Below are positions 10,453 to 18,732 of a stretch of DNA of 64,000 nt, in pieces. The DNA is from Gammaproteobacteria bacterium (GTDB taxonomy: Bacteria > Pseudomonadota > Gammaproteobacteria > GRL18): assembly GCA_016744995.1 (NCBI GenBank), contig JADGDG010000001.1, positions 102,011 to 166,010 on the forward strand, written 5' to 3'. How positions within the stretch are numbered: the first letter of the stretch is position 1; every line of letters starts with the position of its first letter. The notes under the pieces are model-generated. The model had not been told where the DNA came from. It was given only the letters and a program-made list of their open reading frames with translations, and searched no databases. The position numbers and the translations under genes were made by a program.

Positions 10453-11123
10453 GGGTAAACCCTTTTTGAATGACTTTCTTGATCTTTTACTAAAATACCA
10501 AGCTTAAGTAATTCTGAACCAATAATAACTCCTAAACGTTCAGATGCTGTCTTATTGACTTCAAAACGTAACCTTGATTTTTCACGAGTCAATCTGAAAA
10601 TAATTTTATTTTCCAGAAAATATTCATGACTCTGATTTGACTTATACTCGACGTCACCATGACTGAGATCAGTAATCGTGATTTTTTTTTGTAGATCATC
10701 AAAGTCATTATAGTTTACAAATAAAGAAATAGCAGATTCAGGTATTAATACAACATCACAGCGTCCCTTAAGCTTTAGTTCTTTTATTACTTTAATTTTA
10801 ATAGGTTTGTTGTTAATTTTTTTATCCAGAATACTATTAATCGATTCTTTTAAAAAATTATATTGATAAAAACAAAGCACAACATCCTCTTTCTCTTCTC
10901 CCGTTGTTTCCTCCGGCCACTCAATAAATCGAGCCAGGTTAAGAACAAATGCAGCCTTAACTTTCAGTTGCTCATTGACTCTGTTTTTTTGAAAAGCATA
11001 AACATCAGACATTAGAAAAAAACTTAGGATCACAAAAAATAGGCTCATAACAAGACAGGTAGCAAGCTGGCGCTTTGAGATAAAATTAAAGCAATCAAGA
11101 TAATTACGGTTAAGAATATTCAA
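10449..11123 (-). CDS. YfiR/DUF4154 family periplasmic protein
   Basis: A 224-residue protein with an N-terminal hydrophobic signal or anchor (about 20-44, [20 protein letters not shown]). It then matches the YfiR family ([20 protein letters not shown] near residue 53, internal [11 protein letters not shown], and a C-terminal [15 protein letters not shown]). YfiR proteins sit in the periplasm and repress a partner sensor, classically a diguanylate cyclase. Here the partner is more likely the hybrid kinase, whose gene overlaps by four bases. The TonB receptor gene ends nine bases upstream, so the three genes read as one operon. Confidence 0.85.
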   Translation of the reverse strand: MNILNRNYLDCFNFISKRQLATCLVMSLFFVILSFFLMSDVYAFQKNRVNEQLKVKAAFVLNLARFIEWPEETTGEEKEDVVLCFYQYNFLKESINSILDKKINNKPIKIKVIKELKLKGRCDVVLIPESAISLFVNYNDFDDLQKKITITDLSHGDVEYKSNQSHEYFLENKIIFRLTREKSRLRFEVNKTASERLGVIIGSELLKLGILVKDQESHSKRVYP

Positions 11124-11132
11124 TGTCTATCC

Positions 11133-13205
11133 TCAAAACCGATATGTATATGTGATTTTACCCCAGAGTTCTCTTTCAGTTCTCTGAGTATTATAACGAT
11201 CATCAAAATCAGCGGCAGTATCAAACACTTTTTCATCGGTTAAGTTTTTAACTCCAACCTGATAAGAAATATTTTCAAAAATCTTACCATAAGCATGAAC
11301 ATTCAGAGTTGTAAAAGCATCGGCTTCATCCTGGCTGAAACTTTGATCATTAGTATCTCTTCTATCATCGTTATACATCAGTGAAAAGACTAAATGATGA
11401 GATGAATGCCAGCGATAATCACTTAATAAACTGGCTGTCCATTCTGCTAAATAAGGAATATCTCCATTGCCAGACTCTCTGGCAGTTAACCAGCCCACAG
11501 TGGCACGCAGATGAACATCACTGATAAGCTGATATTCTGATAAGACTTCCACACCATGTATACGCCAGGTACTATTACTATTGACGAAGTATTCATCATT
11601 TCCATCTGGTGTAGGAATTTCATGCAGATAATCATCAAATTCATTATAAAAAGCAGTGACATTAATATTTGCATTTTCCCATTGGTAACCATAACCGAGT
11701 TCAAATGTTTCCATTTTTTCTGTTTTTGGCGTATCAGCAACAAATGATGTATTTTCAAGAACCTTCAGATATTCTCTATAAGTAGGTTTTCTTACGGCTG
11801 TACCCCAGAGCATTTTAATTGTCTGCTGTACAGTGGGTGTGTAGACTAATGCAATACGATAGTTACTATCATTGTCAAATTGATCAAAAACATCATAGCG
11901 AGCTCCCAGTGTGGCCGTTAATTCAGTATTAATTTCCCAGACATCCTGAAAAAATATTGCGTAGTCATCATTTTCTACATTTTCTCCGGATAATAAAGAC
12001 CCCGCCACAGGAGGATTATAGTAACCGGTATTATGGTTCCAGTTTTTGACATAATCCATATCTTTAGCTTCATCATGCTGCCATTGCCCACCAAAAGCCA
12101 TCGTGTGCTTAACAAACAGGGTTTTTAGCCAGGTTGCCTTAATACCATAATATCGAGAATCTCTATTTTCCTTATAGGCAACTTCATCTTGGCCATGCTT
12201 ATAAATTTCTTTTGCCTGATCATCAACATAGTAGGCAATTGTTTCTATTTTACCTTGCTCCAGATTGCCTGCTTCATAGCGAGCTGAAAGATTATAAAAA
12301 CGTTCCTCAGTATTATCTCTGGTCTTATGAGGAGCATTTTCAGGGAAAAAAACAAATGGTGTCTCACTGTATTGATAATCAAATGAGAGTTGCAGTCCCT
12401 TTATGGGCTCTGCTTTAAGATATAAGTTTTTATATTGCTCATCCAGTGGCTGAGAAACGCTGGTACCAATAAAACTTTCTCTATCTTCATCAAAAGGAGC
12501 ATCTTGATCAAGATAACTGAGAAAGCCCTGTATTTTTTCACTATTATAAAAAACAGTGCCTTTGGCTCGGCTATGGTTGCCAAGTTCAATACCGGTTTCC
12601 ACAACAGCCTCATCAGCATTGCTCCCCTGGCCGATAAATTCCCGTGTTGTGACCGATATGACTCCTGCAAAAGCATTCGCACCATACAAAGAGGATGCCG
12701 GGCCAATAATGACCTCTACTTTACCAATTTTTTCCAGTGCCAGATTTTCTCCCGCAGAAAAATGCCCATAGTAAACATGCTCAATAGGAACACCATCCAC
12801 TATAAGTTTCATTTTATTATTATATCGATCAATCATACCTCTGGCCCAGACAGAGCGATGTCGTTTACGATATTGATTTAATTGAAAACCTGGTACAAAC
12901 CCCAGTAGCTCATTAAGCCGTCTCACCCCCAGGCGTTTAAAATCCTGACGATTAAAACTATAAACAGTACCCGGTGCTTTTTTCAGCTCGGTTGGTAAGA
13001 GTGATGCTGCAGTGAATATTTCCAACGACATGAGTTGTTGAAGACTCATCTCTGTATAATTTTGCTCTTGATCCGTTGAAGACTCTTGATCCAGCGTTGA
13101 GGGCTCTCGTTCCGTTGAGGACTCCTGCTCTGCCGCAGAAAAAGAGTATGTAGGGATAAGCAGAAAAAGCAGGCTGTAATATTTCAGCAGACTTTTAGAA
13201 CACAT
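11133..13205 (-). CDS. TonB-dependent outer-membrane receptor
   Basis: A 690-residue protein. The signal peptide is about 1-24, followed by an unusual Ser/Thr/Glu-rich stretch (about 25-50) made of imperfect ESST repeats. The plug domain (about 65-185) contains LNELLGFVPGFQL, KLIVDGVPI and VEVIIGPASSLYGANAFAGVISVTT. A beta barrel follows and ends in the typical aromatic ITYTYRF. The substrate cannot be read from the sequence. A receptor of this kind upstream of a YfiR protein and a sensor kinase suggests an envelope ligand-sensing cascade. It is the first gene of the three-gene unit, lies 52 bases after ubiK and could be co-transcribed from the ubiK promoter. Confidence 0.92.
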   Translation of the reverse strand: MCSKSLLKYYSLLFLLIPTYSFSAAEQESSTEREPSTLDQESSTDQEQNYTEMSLQQLMSLEIFTAASLLPTELKKAPGTVYSFNRQDFKRLGVRRLNELLGFVPGFQLNQYRKRHRSVWARGMIDRYNNKMKLIVDGVPIEHVYYGHFSAGENLALEKIGKVEVIIGPASSLYGANAFAGVISVTTREFIGQGSNADEAVVETGIELGNHSRAKGTVFYNSEKIQGFLSYLDQDAPFDEDRESFIGTSVSQPLDEQYKNLYLKAEPIKGLQLSFDYQYSETPFVFFPENAPHKTRDNTEERFYNLSARYEAGNLEQGKIETIAYYVDDQAKEIYKHGQDEVAYKENRDSRYYGIKATWLKTLFVKHTMAFGGQWQHDEAKDMDYVKNWNHNTGYYNPPVAGSLLSGENVENDDYAIFFQDVWEINTELTATLGARYDVFDQFDNDSNYRIALVYTPTVQQTIKMLWGTAVRKPTYREYLKVLENTSFVADTPKTEKMETFELGYGYQWENANINVTAFYNEFDDYLHEIPTPDGNDEYFVNSNSTWRIHGVEVLSEYQLISDVHLRATVGWLTARESGNGDIPYLAEWTASLLSDYRWHSSHHLVFSLMYNDDRRDTNDQSFSQDEADAFTTLNVHAYGKIFENISYQVGVKNLTDEKVFDTAADFDDRYNTQRTERELWGKITYTYRF

Positions 13206-13257
13206 AGTTTAATTGTACCTGATAGAGAAAAAAATAAGGAAATAATAGTATCCAGGA

Positions 13258-13506
13258 TTATTTTATATCCATTTTGTTTTCAAGTTCAGTCATTCTTTTC
13301 TCCAGTAGTTCCAGCTTTATTCTGGTTTTCTGCAAAACAGAGGACTGGATTTCAAAATCTTCTCTGGTCACTAAATCCAGCTTGTCAAAAGCATTGTGCA
13401 ATATATTTCTAATAGACTGTTCCAGCTCCGCTTTCATCCCAGTTGGAACAGGTGGCAGAGTTTTACTGATTTTATTAGCTAAGTCATCAAAAAACTGGGT
13501 ATTCAT
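13258..13506 (-). CDS. ubiK: Ubiquinone biosynthesis accessory factor UbiK (BMFP/YqiC family)
   Basis: An 82-residue protein with an amphipathic N-terminal helix (FFDDLANKISKTLP), the invariant PPVPTGMKAELEQSIRNIL region and a C-terminal coiled coil (about 45-80, LELLEKRMTELENK). UbiK binds UbiJ and helps the Ubi hydroxylase complex in aerobic ubiquinone synthesis. Length and sequence agree with the family. It starts divergently from glnK, as is common in gammaproteobacteria. Confidence 0.93.
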   Translation of the reverse strand: MNTQFFDDLANKISKTLPPVPTGMKAELEQSIRNILHNAFDKLDLVTREDFEIQSSVLQKTRIKLELLEKRMTELENKMDIK

Positions 13507-13656
13507 AGGTCAACCTTTCGTTTAATTAGAAATCCTGGAGCCTGGCTGAAAAATACGAAATGCATTTATAAGCCAATAAAAATACCAGGTTAAATCCTGG
13601 TGCCACATTCTATCATTTTTTCAATTTTGACCCAATCAATTACTTGTTTTCCATAT

Positions 13657-13673
13657 TGCACCAGCATAGTGCA
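13657..13673 (+). promoter_or_regulatory. Probable NtrC binding site upstream of glnK
   Basis: TGCACCAGCATAGTGCA differs at one position from the NtrC dyad TGCACC-N5-GGTGCA. It lies about 130 bases upstream of the glnK promoter, a normal distance for an NtrC enhancer. Confidence 0.75.
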
Positions 13674-13697
13674 TCAATTTTGTGTACCAAGAGCTAT

Positions 13698-13714
13698 CAT
13701 CCCATTGTGGTGCA
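13698..13714 (+). promoter_or_regulatory. Second, weaker NtrC half-site
   Basis: The right arm GGTGCA is perfect, but the left arm CATCCC is poor. Its centre is 41 bases, about four helical turns, from the stronger site, so two NtrC dimers would lie on the same DNA face. Confidence 0.5.
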
Positions 13715-13778
13715 ATTCAACTCTGTTACACACGAAAAACAACATCTATCTCCTTGTAATTACTATGTTGTTTATCAA

Positions 13779-13794
13779 TGGCATGATATCTGCT
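13779..13794 (+). promoter_or_regulatory. Sigma-54 (-24/-12) promoter of glnK-amtB
   Basis: TGGCATGATATCTGCT has the essential GG (13780-13781) and GC (13792-13793) dinucleotides with the required ten bases between them. It lies about 55 bases before the glnK start. Together with the NtrC-like sites this predicts induction under nitrogen limitation. Confidence 0.75.
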
Positions 13795-13832
13795 TTCTAC
13801 AAGTCAGGTTATTAAATTCAATTATTATCTAG

Positions 13833-14186
<354 letters not shown>

Positions 14187-14234
14187 ACTGTCTTTCTAAA
14201 GACTTACATTCTTACTTACCGCGAGGAGAACACC

Positions 14235-15518
14235 GTGGATAACACTGTATTACAAAACGTTTATCATTTGCAGTATGCACTTGATACTTTTTACTTTCTA
14301 ATGTGTGGTGCATTAGTGATGTGGATGGCTGCCGGCTTTTCAATGCTGGAAGCGGGTCTGGTCAGAACTAAAAACACCGCAGAAATTTTAACTAAAAACG
14401 TCGCTCTTTTTGCCATTTCATGCATTATGTACCTGATTGTCGGTTATGACATCATGTATGGCGGCAGTATGTTCTTAACAGATTTAGTCGTTGGTGACGG
14501 TTATGTTGCTGAAAAACTAACTGAATTTGCAGGGCGTGAAGACGGATTTGGCGGCGACTCTATCTATTCTGGTGCTTCTGACTTTTTCTTTCAGGTTGTC
14601 TTTGTTGCCACGGCAATGTCAATTGTATCCGGTGCAGTTGCCGAGCGTATGAAATTATGGTCATTTTTATTGTTTGCTGTTGTAATGACTGCCTTTATCT
14701 ATCCAATGGAAGGCGCATGGACCTGGAACAGTGAGGATGTATTTGGTCTATATAACTTGGGTGACTTAGGATTTTCTGATTTTGCCGGTTCTGGTATTGT
14801 TCATATGGCTGGTGCTTCAGCTGCTCTGGCCGGTGTTATTTTACTGGGTGCTCGTAAAGGTAAATATGGAAAAAATGGCGAAATTAAAGCCATTCCTGGT
14901 GCTAACCTGCCTTTAGCAACTCTTGGCACCTTCATTTTATGGATGGGCTGGTTTGGTTTTAACGGTGGTTCTGTACTAAAACTGGGTGATATTGCCAGTG
15001 CAAACTCCGTAGCAATGGTTTTCTTAAATACCAATGCAGCTGCTGCTGGTGGTGCAATTTCAGCACTAATCGTAGCTCGAATTTTATATGGTAAAGCGGA
15101 TTTAACCATGCTGTTAAACGGCGCTTTAGCTGGACTGGTTGCAATTACTGCTGAACCATCAACACCAACACCTCTGGTCGCAACACTATTTGGTGCTATG
15201 GGTGGTATTCTGGTTGTCTTCAGCATTCTGACTTTGGATAAATTAAGAATTGATGATCCAGTGGGTGCAATCTCTGTTCATGGTGCTGTTGGCTTCTTAG
15301 GCCTGATGCTGGTTCCTTTTACAAATGGCGATGTCAGCTTCTCCGGTCAGTTAATTGGTGCCGCAACTATTTTCGGCTGGGTATTCTCAACCAGCTTTCT
15401 AACCTGGTTTATCATCAAAATGGTCATGGGTATCCGTGTTAGCGAAGAAGAGGAATACCAGGGTGTTGACCTTTCTGAGTGTGGAATGGAGGCTTATCCA
15501 GAGTTTACCAATAAGTAA
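14235..15518 (+). CDS. amtB: Ammonium transporter AmtB
   Basis: A 427-residue membrane channel with eleven expected helices, including AGFSMLEAGLVRTKN, FAGSGIVHMAGASAAL (with the pore-lining histidine) and ISVHGAVGFLGL (with the second conserved histidine). The C-terminal tail EEYQGVDLSECGMEAY is the GlnK-docking region. The ATG reading gives VDNTVL as the first residues from a GTG start at 14235 behind GAGGAG. There is no obvious long cleaved signal peptide. A strong terminator follows. Confidence 0.97.
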   Translation: MDNTVLQNVYHLQYALDTFYFLMCGALVMWMAAGFSMLEAGLVRTKNTAEILTKNVALFAISCIMYLIVGYDIMYGGSMFLTDLVVGDGYVAEKLTEFAGREDGFGGDSIYSGASDFFFQVVFVATAMSIVSGAVAERMKLWSFLLFAVVMTAFIYPMEGAWTWNSEDVFGLYNLGDLGFSDFAGSGIVHMAGASAALAGVILLGARKGKYGKNGEIKAIPGANLPLATLGTFILWMGWFGFNGGSVLKLGDIASANSVAMVFLNTNAAAAGGAISALIVARILYGKADLTMLLNGALAGLVAITAEPSTPTPLVATLFGAMGGILVVFSILTLDKLRIDDPVGAISVHGAVGFLGLMLVPFTNGDVSFSGQLIGAATIFGWVFSTSFLTWFIIKMVMGIRVSEEEEYQGVDLSECGMEAYPEFTNK

Positions 15519-15574
15519 TCTATTTATAAGTTATTTGGTTACAATAATTAAATAACTTATAAACACAACAACTT

Positions 15575-15604
15575 AAAAAGCATCCTTCAGGATGCTTTTT
15601 TTTG
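15575..15604 (+). terminator. Rho-independent terminator after amtB
   Basis: The arms AAAAAGCATCC and GGATGCTTTTT enclose a TTCA loop and continue into a run of eight T bases. Confidence 0.92.
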
Positions 15605-15699
15605 CTCAGGAAAGAGACTCAGGACACACAATAATCATACCGATTAAACTAAAATCACTCCATAAACATTTTTCATATTTATATTAGAAAAAAAACGGC

Positions 15700-15735
15700 T
15701 ATAATAAAAAAAACGTAACTACTCAGAGTAGTTAC
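15700..15735 (+). promoter_or_regulatory. Putative -10 box followed by a perfect palindrome
   Basis: A TATAAT (15700-15705) is followed after nine bases by a perfect 10+1+10 inverted repeat with arms GTAACTACTC at 15715-15724 and 15726-15735. The position overlaps the expected transcript start of the DUF4124 gene, so the palindrome could be an operator or a 5' hairpin. No good -35 box is visible. Confidence 0.45.
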
Positions 15736-15766
15736 AAAAAACAACATAGTCTGCCAAGGAGTTACA

Positions 15767-16210
15767 ATGAAATCCCTTATTAGCCGAATAGTCAGCCTTT
15801 CTCTGATATTTATCCTGAGCATTACTTTTATTAACTTTGCTTTTGCCGAAGATGATAAGAAAAATACTCAAATATACAAATGGACTGATAAAGATGGTCG
15901 AGTCCACTATGCCGCCAGACCTGGAGATACATCAGCAAAAAAAATGCATCTGGGGAGTAATATTTTTCATAAAAAAGAAAAAGATAAGGCTGAAGAAAGC
16001 GACGGCGGGGAAGCTCTTGAACGCACAAAAATTTGCCAGGATTCAAAAGACACATTGGCAAAATACAAAAAGGCTCCATTTTTAATGCGCTTCGATGAAG
16101 AACGCAAACAAAAAGTACGTCTGACAGAGCAGGAAACCAAGGATACTTTTTTGCAAGTAGAAAAAGACATCAGTTATTGGTGCAATCCTCCCCAAAAACT
16201 TGATAAATAA
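15767..16210 (+). CDS. Secreted DUF4124-domain protein
   Basis: A 147-residue protein with a signal peptide (about 1-26, ending INFAFA). The DUF4124 motif (IYKWTDKDGRVHYAARP) is at about 36-54, and a lysine/glutamate-rich helical tail contains two cysteines. DUF4124 proteins are common periplasmic proteins of Proteobacteria without known activity. A good ribosome binding site (AAGGAG) precedes the start. It is followed by an OmpA-family gene in the same direction after 66 bases. Confidence 0.85.
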   Translation: MKSLISRIVSLSLIFILSITFINFAFAEDDKKNTQIYKWTDKDGRVHYAARPGDTSAKKMHLGSNIFHKKEKDKAEESDGGEALERTKICQDSKDTLAKYKKAPFLMRFDEERKQKVRLTEQETKDTFLQVEKDISYWCNPPQKLDK

Positions 16211-16276
16211 ACCATGCATGGCTGAAGTCTTTAACAGATAGATAAGTTTCAGCCACCAATAGATAGGAGTTACCAT

Positions 16277-16966
16277 ATGCATAAAACTGCTTTACTGAGC
16301 AATAAATCATTTTCTAAAACCCATTTACTCGGCACAGGTATTATTTTATCAAGCCTGCTCCTTGGCGCCTGTACTACGGTAAATCCTTATACTCGCGAAG
16401 AAAAAACAAGCAATGTTGTAAAAGGTGCTGGAATTGGTGCACTCAGTGGTGCAGTAATTGGTGTTATCGCCGGTGATAATAGAAAATCCGCTCTTATTGG
16501 CGCAGGAATTGGCGCCCTTGCTGGCGGTGGTATCGGCTATTATATGGATGTGCAGGAAGCAAAATTACGTCAGGAGCTGGAGTCAACAGGCGTCAGTGTA
16601 ACACGCTCTGGAAATTCTATCGTTCTTAATATGCCGGGCAATATCACTTTTGACACAGCATCCAGTAATATTTCAGCTGACTTTTATCGTGTTCTAGGCT
16701 CTGTAGCTAAAGTTATTAATGAATATGAAAAAACCTATGTTGATATTTATGGACATACAGACAGCGTCGGTAAAGCTTCTTACAATATGAGTCTGTCTCA
16801 ACGAAGAGCAGATTCTGTTTCCCGCTACCTGCAGACCAGACAGGTACTGCCGCAAAGAATTATCACCCAGGGTCTTGGAGAGGATCATCCCATTGCTTCA
16901 AATAGCACTGAATACGGCCGTTCGCAAAACCGGCGTGTTGAAATCAGACTGACTCCTCTTACTTAG
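16277..16966 (+). CDS. OmpA-family lipoprotein with glycine-zipper domain
   Basis: A 229-residue outer-membrane lipoprotein. A signal peptide ends in the lipobox LLGAC (Cys near 32). Two glycine-zipper segments (GAGIGALSGAVIGVIAGD, GAGIGALAGGGIGYYMD) lie at about 49-93. The OmpA-like peptidoglycan-binding domain (about 115-229) has DIYGHTDSVGKASYNMSLSQRRA and a C-terminal NRRVEIRL. This is the YiaD-type layout, which ties the outer membrane to peptidoglycan. The start follows AGGAG by eight bases. Its last eight bases overlap the end of the convergent CWC gene. Confidence 0.93.
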   Translation: MHKTALLSNKSFSKTHLLGTGIILSSLLLGACTTVNPYTREEKTSNVVKGAGIGALSGAVIGVIAGDNRKSALIGAGIGALAGGGIGYYMDVQEAKLRQELESTGVSVTRSGNSIVLNMPGNITFDTASSNISADFYRVLGSVAKVINEYEKTYVDIYGHTDSVGKASYNMSLSQRRADSVSRYLQTRQVLPQRIITQGLGEDHPIASNSTEYGRSQNRRVEIRLTPLT

Positions 16967-17183
16967 GCTTAGGCTCATCCAACTGATATTTCTCCCAACA
17001 GGTCTGGCAAAGGCAAGTTGTTGGGAGTTCCCTGATTGATTTGGGCAACACCTTTTTTATCTGACTCTCATCCAGGTTTCCCTTCACATTAAAACACCAG
17101 CAATGCTCTGAGGCCTGGCATTTATTTTCCTGACCACAAACAGGGCATTTAGTCTCATCAATTTTGCAATCATGGCAATTCAT
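16959..17183 (-). CDS. Cysteine-rich CWC family protein
   Basis: A 74-residue protein with nine cysteines arranged as CHDC, CPVCG, C, CWC and CLCQTC, matching the small CWC family, probably a metal-binding protein of unknown role. It starts five bases after the stop of the TauE exporter gene and is therefore likely co-transcribed with it. The end overlaps the convergent OmpA-family gene by eight bases. Confidence 0.85.
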   Translation of the reverse strand: MNCHDCKIDETKCPVCGQENKCQASEHCWCFNVKGNLDESQIKKVLPKSIRELPTTCLCQTCWEKYQLDEPKPK

Positions 17184-17188
17184 AACCT

Positions 17189-18049
17189 TTAAGCTCCTGG
17201 CATAATGATAGAAAGATAAAGTTTTACCGACAGCACAAAAAGTAAAACAGAGAAGATTCGACTTAACATTTGCTTTGATAAACGATGTGACAAATAAACA
17301 CCCACCTTTGCCGTTAACATAGATAAACTTATAATTGAGAAAAAAGCAGGCAGATAAATATAACCAACAAATAAATCATAAGTCATTACAGCTGTTTCTG
17401 GAAGCCCTTCTTTAAACAAAGGCATTTGCAAACTACTCCAGAAAAAACCGAGTGTACCCGATATTGCAATGGGCAATCCAAGGGCACTGGAAATGGCAAC
17501 GGCTCTTTGTATTGTGATATTGCCCCGATTCAAAAAAGGCACCGTCATCGTCCCGCCTCCGATACCAACAATAGCTGATATTACACCAATTAGCCCCCCG
17601 ACAAAACTCATCCCCGGCCAATCAGGTAATGGCTTCCTTGCATGCGGTGACCAGCCAAACCACATTTTTAAACTAACCACTAAAACAAAGCTGGCAAACA
17701 GAATTAGTAAAGGTGTTCGGGGTATAAAACTGGCAACCCATGCACCCAGAAAAGCACCCAGAAGAATTCCTGGAGCCAGAAGCCAGAATACAGACCAGTC
17801 AATGGCCTTTTTCTTTTGCTGAGAATAAATTGAAGATAAAGCTGTAAAGATGATTGTTGCCAAAGAAGTCGCAATGGCAATATGAACCTGATGCTCATAA
17901 GGAATAACTATACCATTATCAGCACTCAGAATTTCAAATACAATTAAACTAAAGGGCACAATAATTAAACCACCGCCAATACCCAGCAAACCTGCTGCCA
18001 GACCGGTGAAGGCACCAATTAACATGAAGCATAGAATTTCAACAAACAA
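17189..18049 (-). CDS. TauE/SafE family sulfite/anion exporter
   Basis: A membrane protein with about eight helices. Two copies of the family signature appear as FTGLAAGLLGIGGGLIIVP near the N terminus and GVISAIVGIGGGTMTVP in the middle. The frame stays open to 18109, but that extension lies in repeat DNA. The TTG at 18049 has GGAG eight bases upstream and gives a normal 286-residue protein, so I prefer it. The family exports sulfite, sulfoacetate or similar anions; the substrate here is unknown. The CWC gene follows closely. Confidence 0.87.
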   Translation of the reverse strand: MFVEILCFMLIGAFTGLAAGLLGIGGGLIIVPFSLIVFEILSADNGIVIPYEHQVHIAIATSLATIIFTALSSIYSQQKKKAIDWSVFWLLAPGILLGAFLGAWVASFIPRTPLLILFASFVLVVSLKMWFGWSPHARKPLPDWPGMSFVGGLIGVISAIVGIGGGTMTVPFLNRGNITIQRAVAISSALGLPIAISGTLGFFWSSLQMPLFKEGLPETAVMTYDLFVGYIYLPAFFSIISLSMLTAKVGVYLSHRLSKQMLSRIFSVLLFVLSVKLYLSIIMPGA

Positions 18050-18190
18050 GCTTAGATCTCCAGAAATAAAAACACCTGCCCTACGACCTAAGCAGCATCC
18101 CAAGGGCACTTCTTCCAGGGCGTAATTCGTTTGTTGTTCGAAAATAAAAAGAAGGGGGAGCGTTCGGACAAAATGCTGAGCCTGTCAATT

Positions 18191-18302
18191 GCACGCGAGA
18201 CTGACTCATCTAACTGGGGACGCTTCCAGTACGTCCATGTAACGCTTGCTGTCGCCGTCCATGGCTCCAAACACCCCAGTTAGACGAGCCAGTCTCACAT
18301 GC
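18191..18302. repeat. Hairpin A of the repeat family
   Basis: The arms 18191-18219 and 18274-18302 pair at 25 of 29 positions (core GACTGACTCATCTAACTGGGG) around a 54-base loop. The loop holds two GTCCAT segments, one flanked by GCC/GGC. Confidence 0.85.
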
Positions 18303-18450
18303 ACTCTTCTACCTCAGTTGTCCTCTCTGGTGTTGTCCAAAAGCAAAGAAAAATCAAAAGCATTGGATCTACATCTGGTTGAGCTAGAGCACTGTTGCTT
18401 TTTCTTTGCTTTTGATTTGGGACACTCCCAGAGAGAATAAATGCCTTAAG

Positions 18451-18572
18451 AGACTGTGAGGGAAGCTGGTGCAACAAACTGGGGTGTTTGGAGCCATGGA
18501 CGGCGACAGCAAGCGTTACATGGAGGTACTTGAAGCGTCCTCAGATTGTTGCACCAGCTTCCCTTGCAGTCG
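18451..18572. repeat. Hairpin B of the repeat family, with a replaced stem sequence
   Basis: The arms 18451-18484 and 18539-18572 pair at about 29 of 34 positions. The core GGGAAGCTGGTGCAACAA is unrelated to the stems of hairpins A, C and D. The 54-base loop is nearly identical to that of A and D (GTTTGGAGCCATGGACGG start). Stem pairing is thus preserved with another sequence. Confidence 0.87.
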
Positions 18573-18732
18573 TTTTATATACACTTATTCGAACGCCGCC
18601 ACTTCTTTTTTCTTTTTATTTTCAAACAACCAGAGAACTACACCCTGAAAGAAATATCCTTGGGGTGCCGCTTAGGTCGTAAGCCTGACATCCACTTTAG
18701 CAATTCGATTGCAAAATATGGAACTAATCTAC

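Larger units (their letters stand above)
18075..18690. repeat. Paired inverted hairpin repeat ('empty' arrangement)
   Basis: About 615 bases between the TauE and SPOR genes are built from two inverted copies of a repeat of roughly 250-300 bases, meeting near 18370. The outer ends match each other inversely (18080-18150 against 18610-18690). The inner ends carry GTCCAAAAGCAAAGAAA-type sequence pointing to the centre. Each half contains one long hairpin (18191-18302 and 18451-18572). Single copies of the same repeat occur at 25044-25262 and 30317-30600. Short open frames starting MEPWTATASV here are by-products of the repeat. A mobile, MITE-like origin is likely but no transposase belongs to it. 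Confidence 0.85.

Noticed and set aside
13540-13620. Small hairpin ACCAGG/CCTGGT upstream of ubiK as a terminator or riboswitch
   Set aside because: It is a short AT-loop stem in a promoter region without a matching transcript end or known riboswitch core.
14801-15226. A 141-residue open frame antisense to amtB
   Set aside because: It mirrors the codon pattern of the well-supported amtB gene and has no family features.
17469-17822. A 117-residue open frame antisense to the TauE exporter
   Set aside because: It lies fully inside a clear membrane-protein gene and shows no recognisable domain.
18088-18682. Short open frames starting MEPWTATASV on both strands, and a related frame at 30390-30611
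   Set aside because: They arise from the same hairpin loop read in different frames, differ in their ends and have no ribosome binding site, so they are by-products of the repeat.
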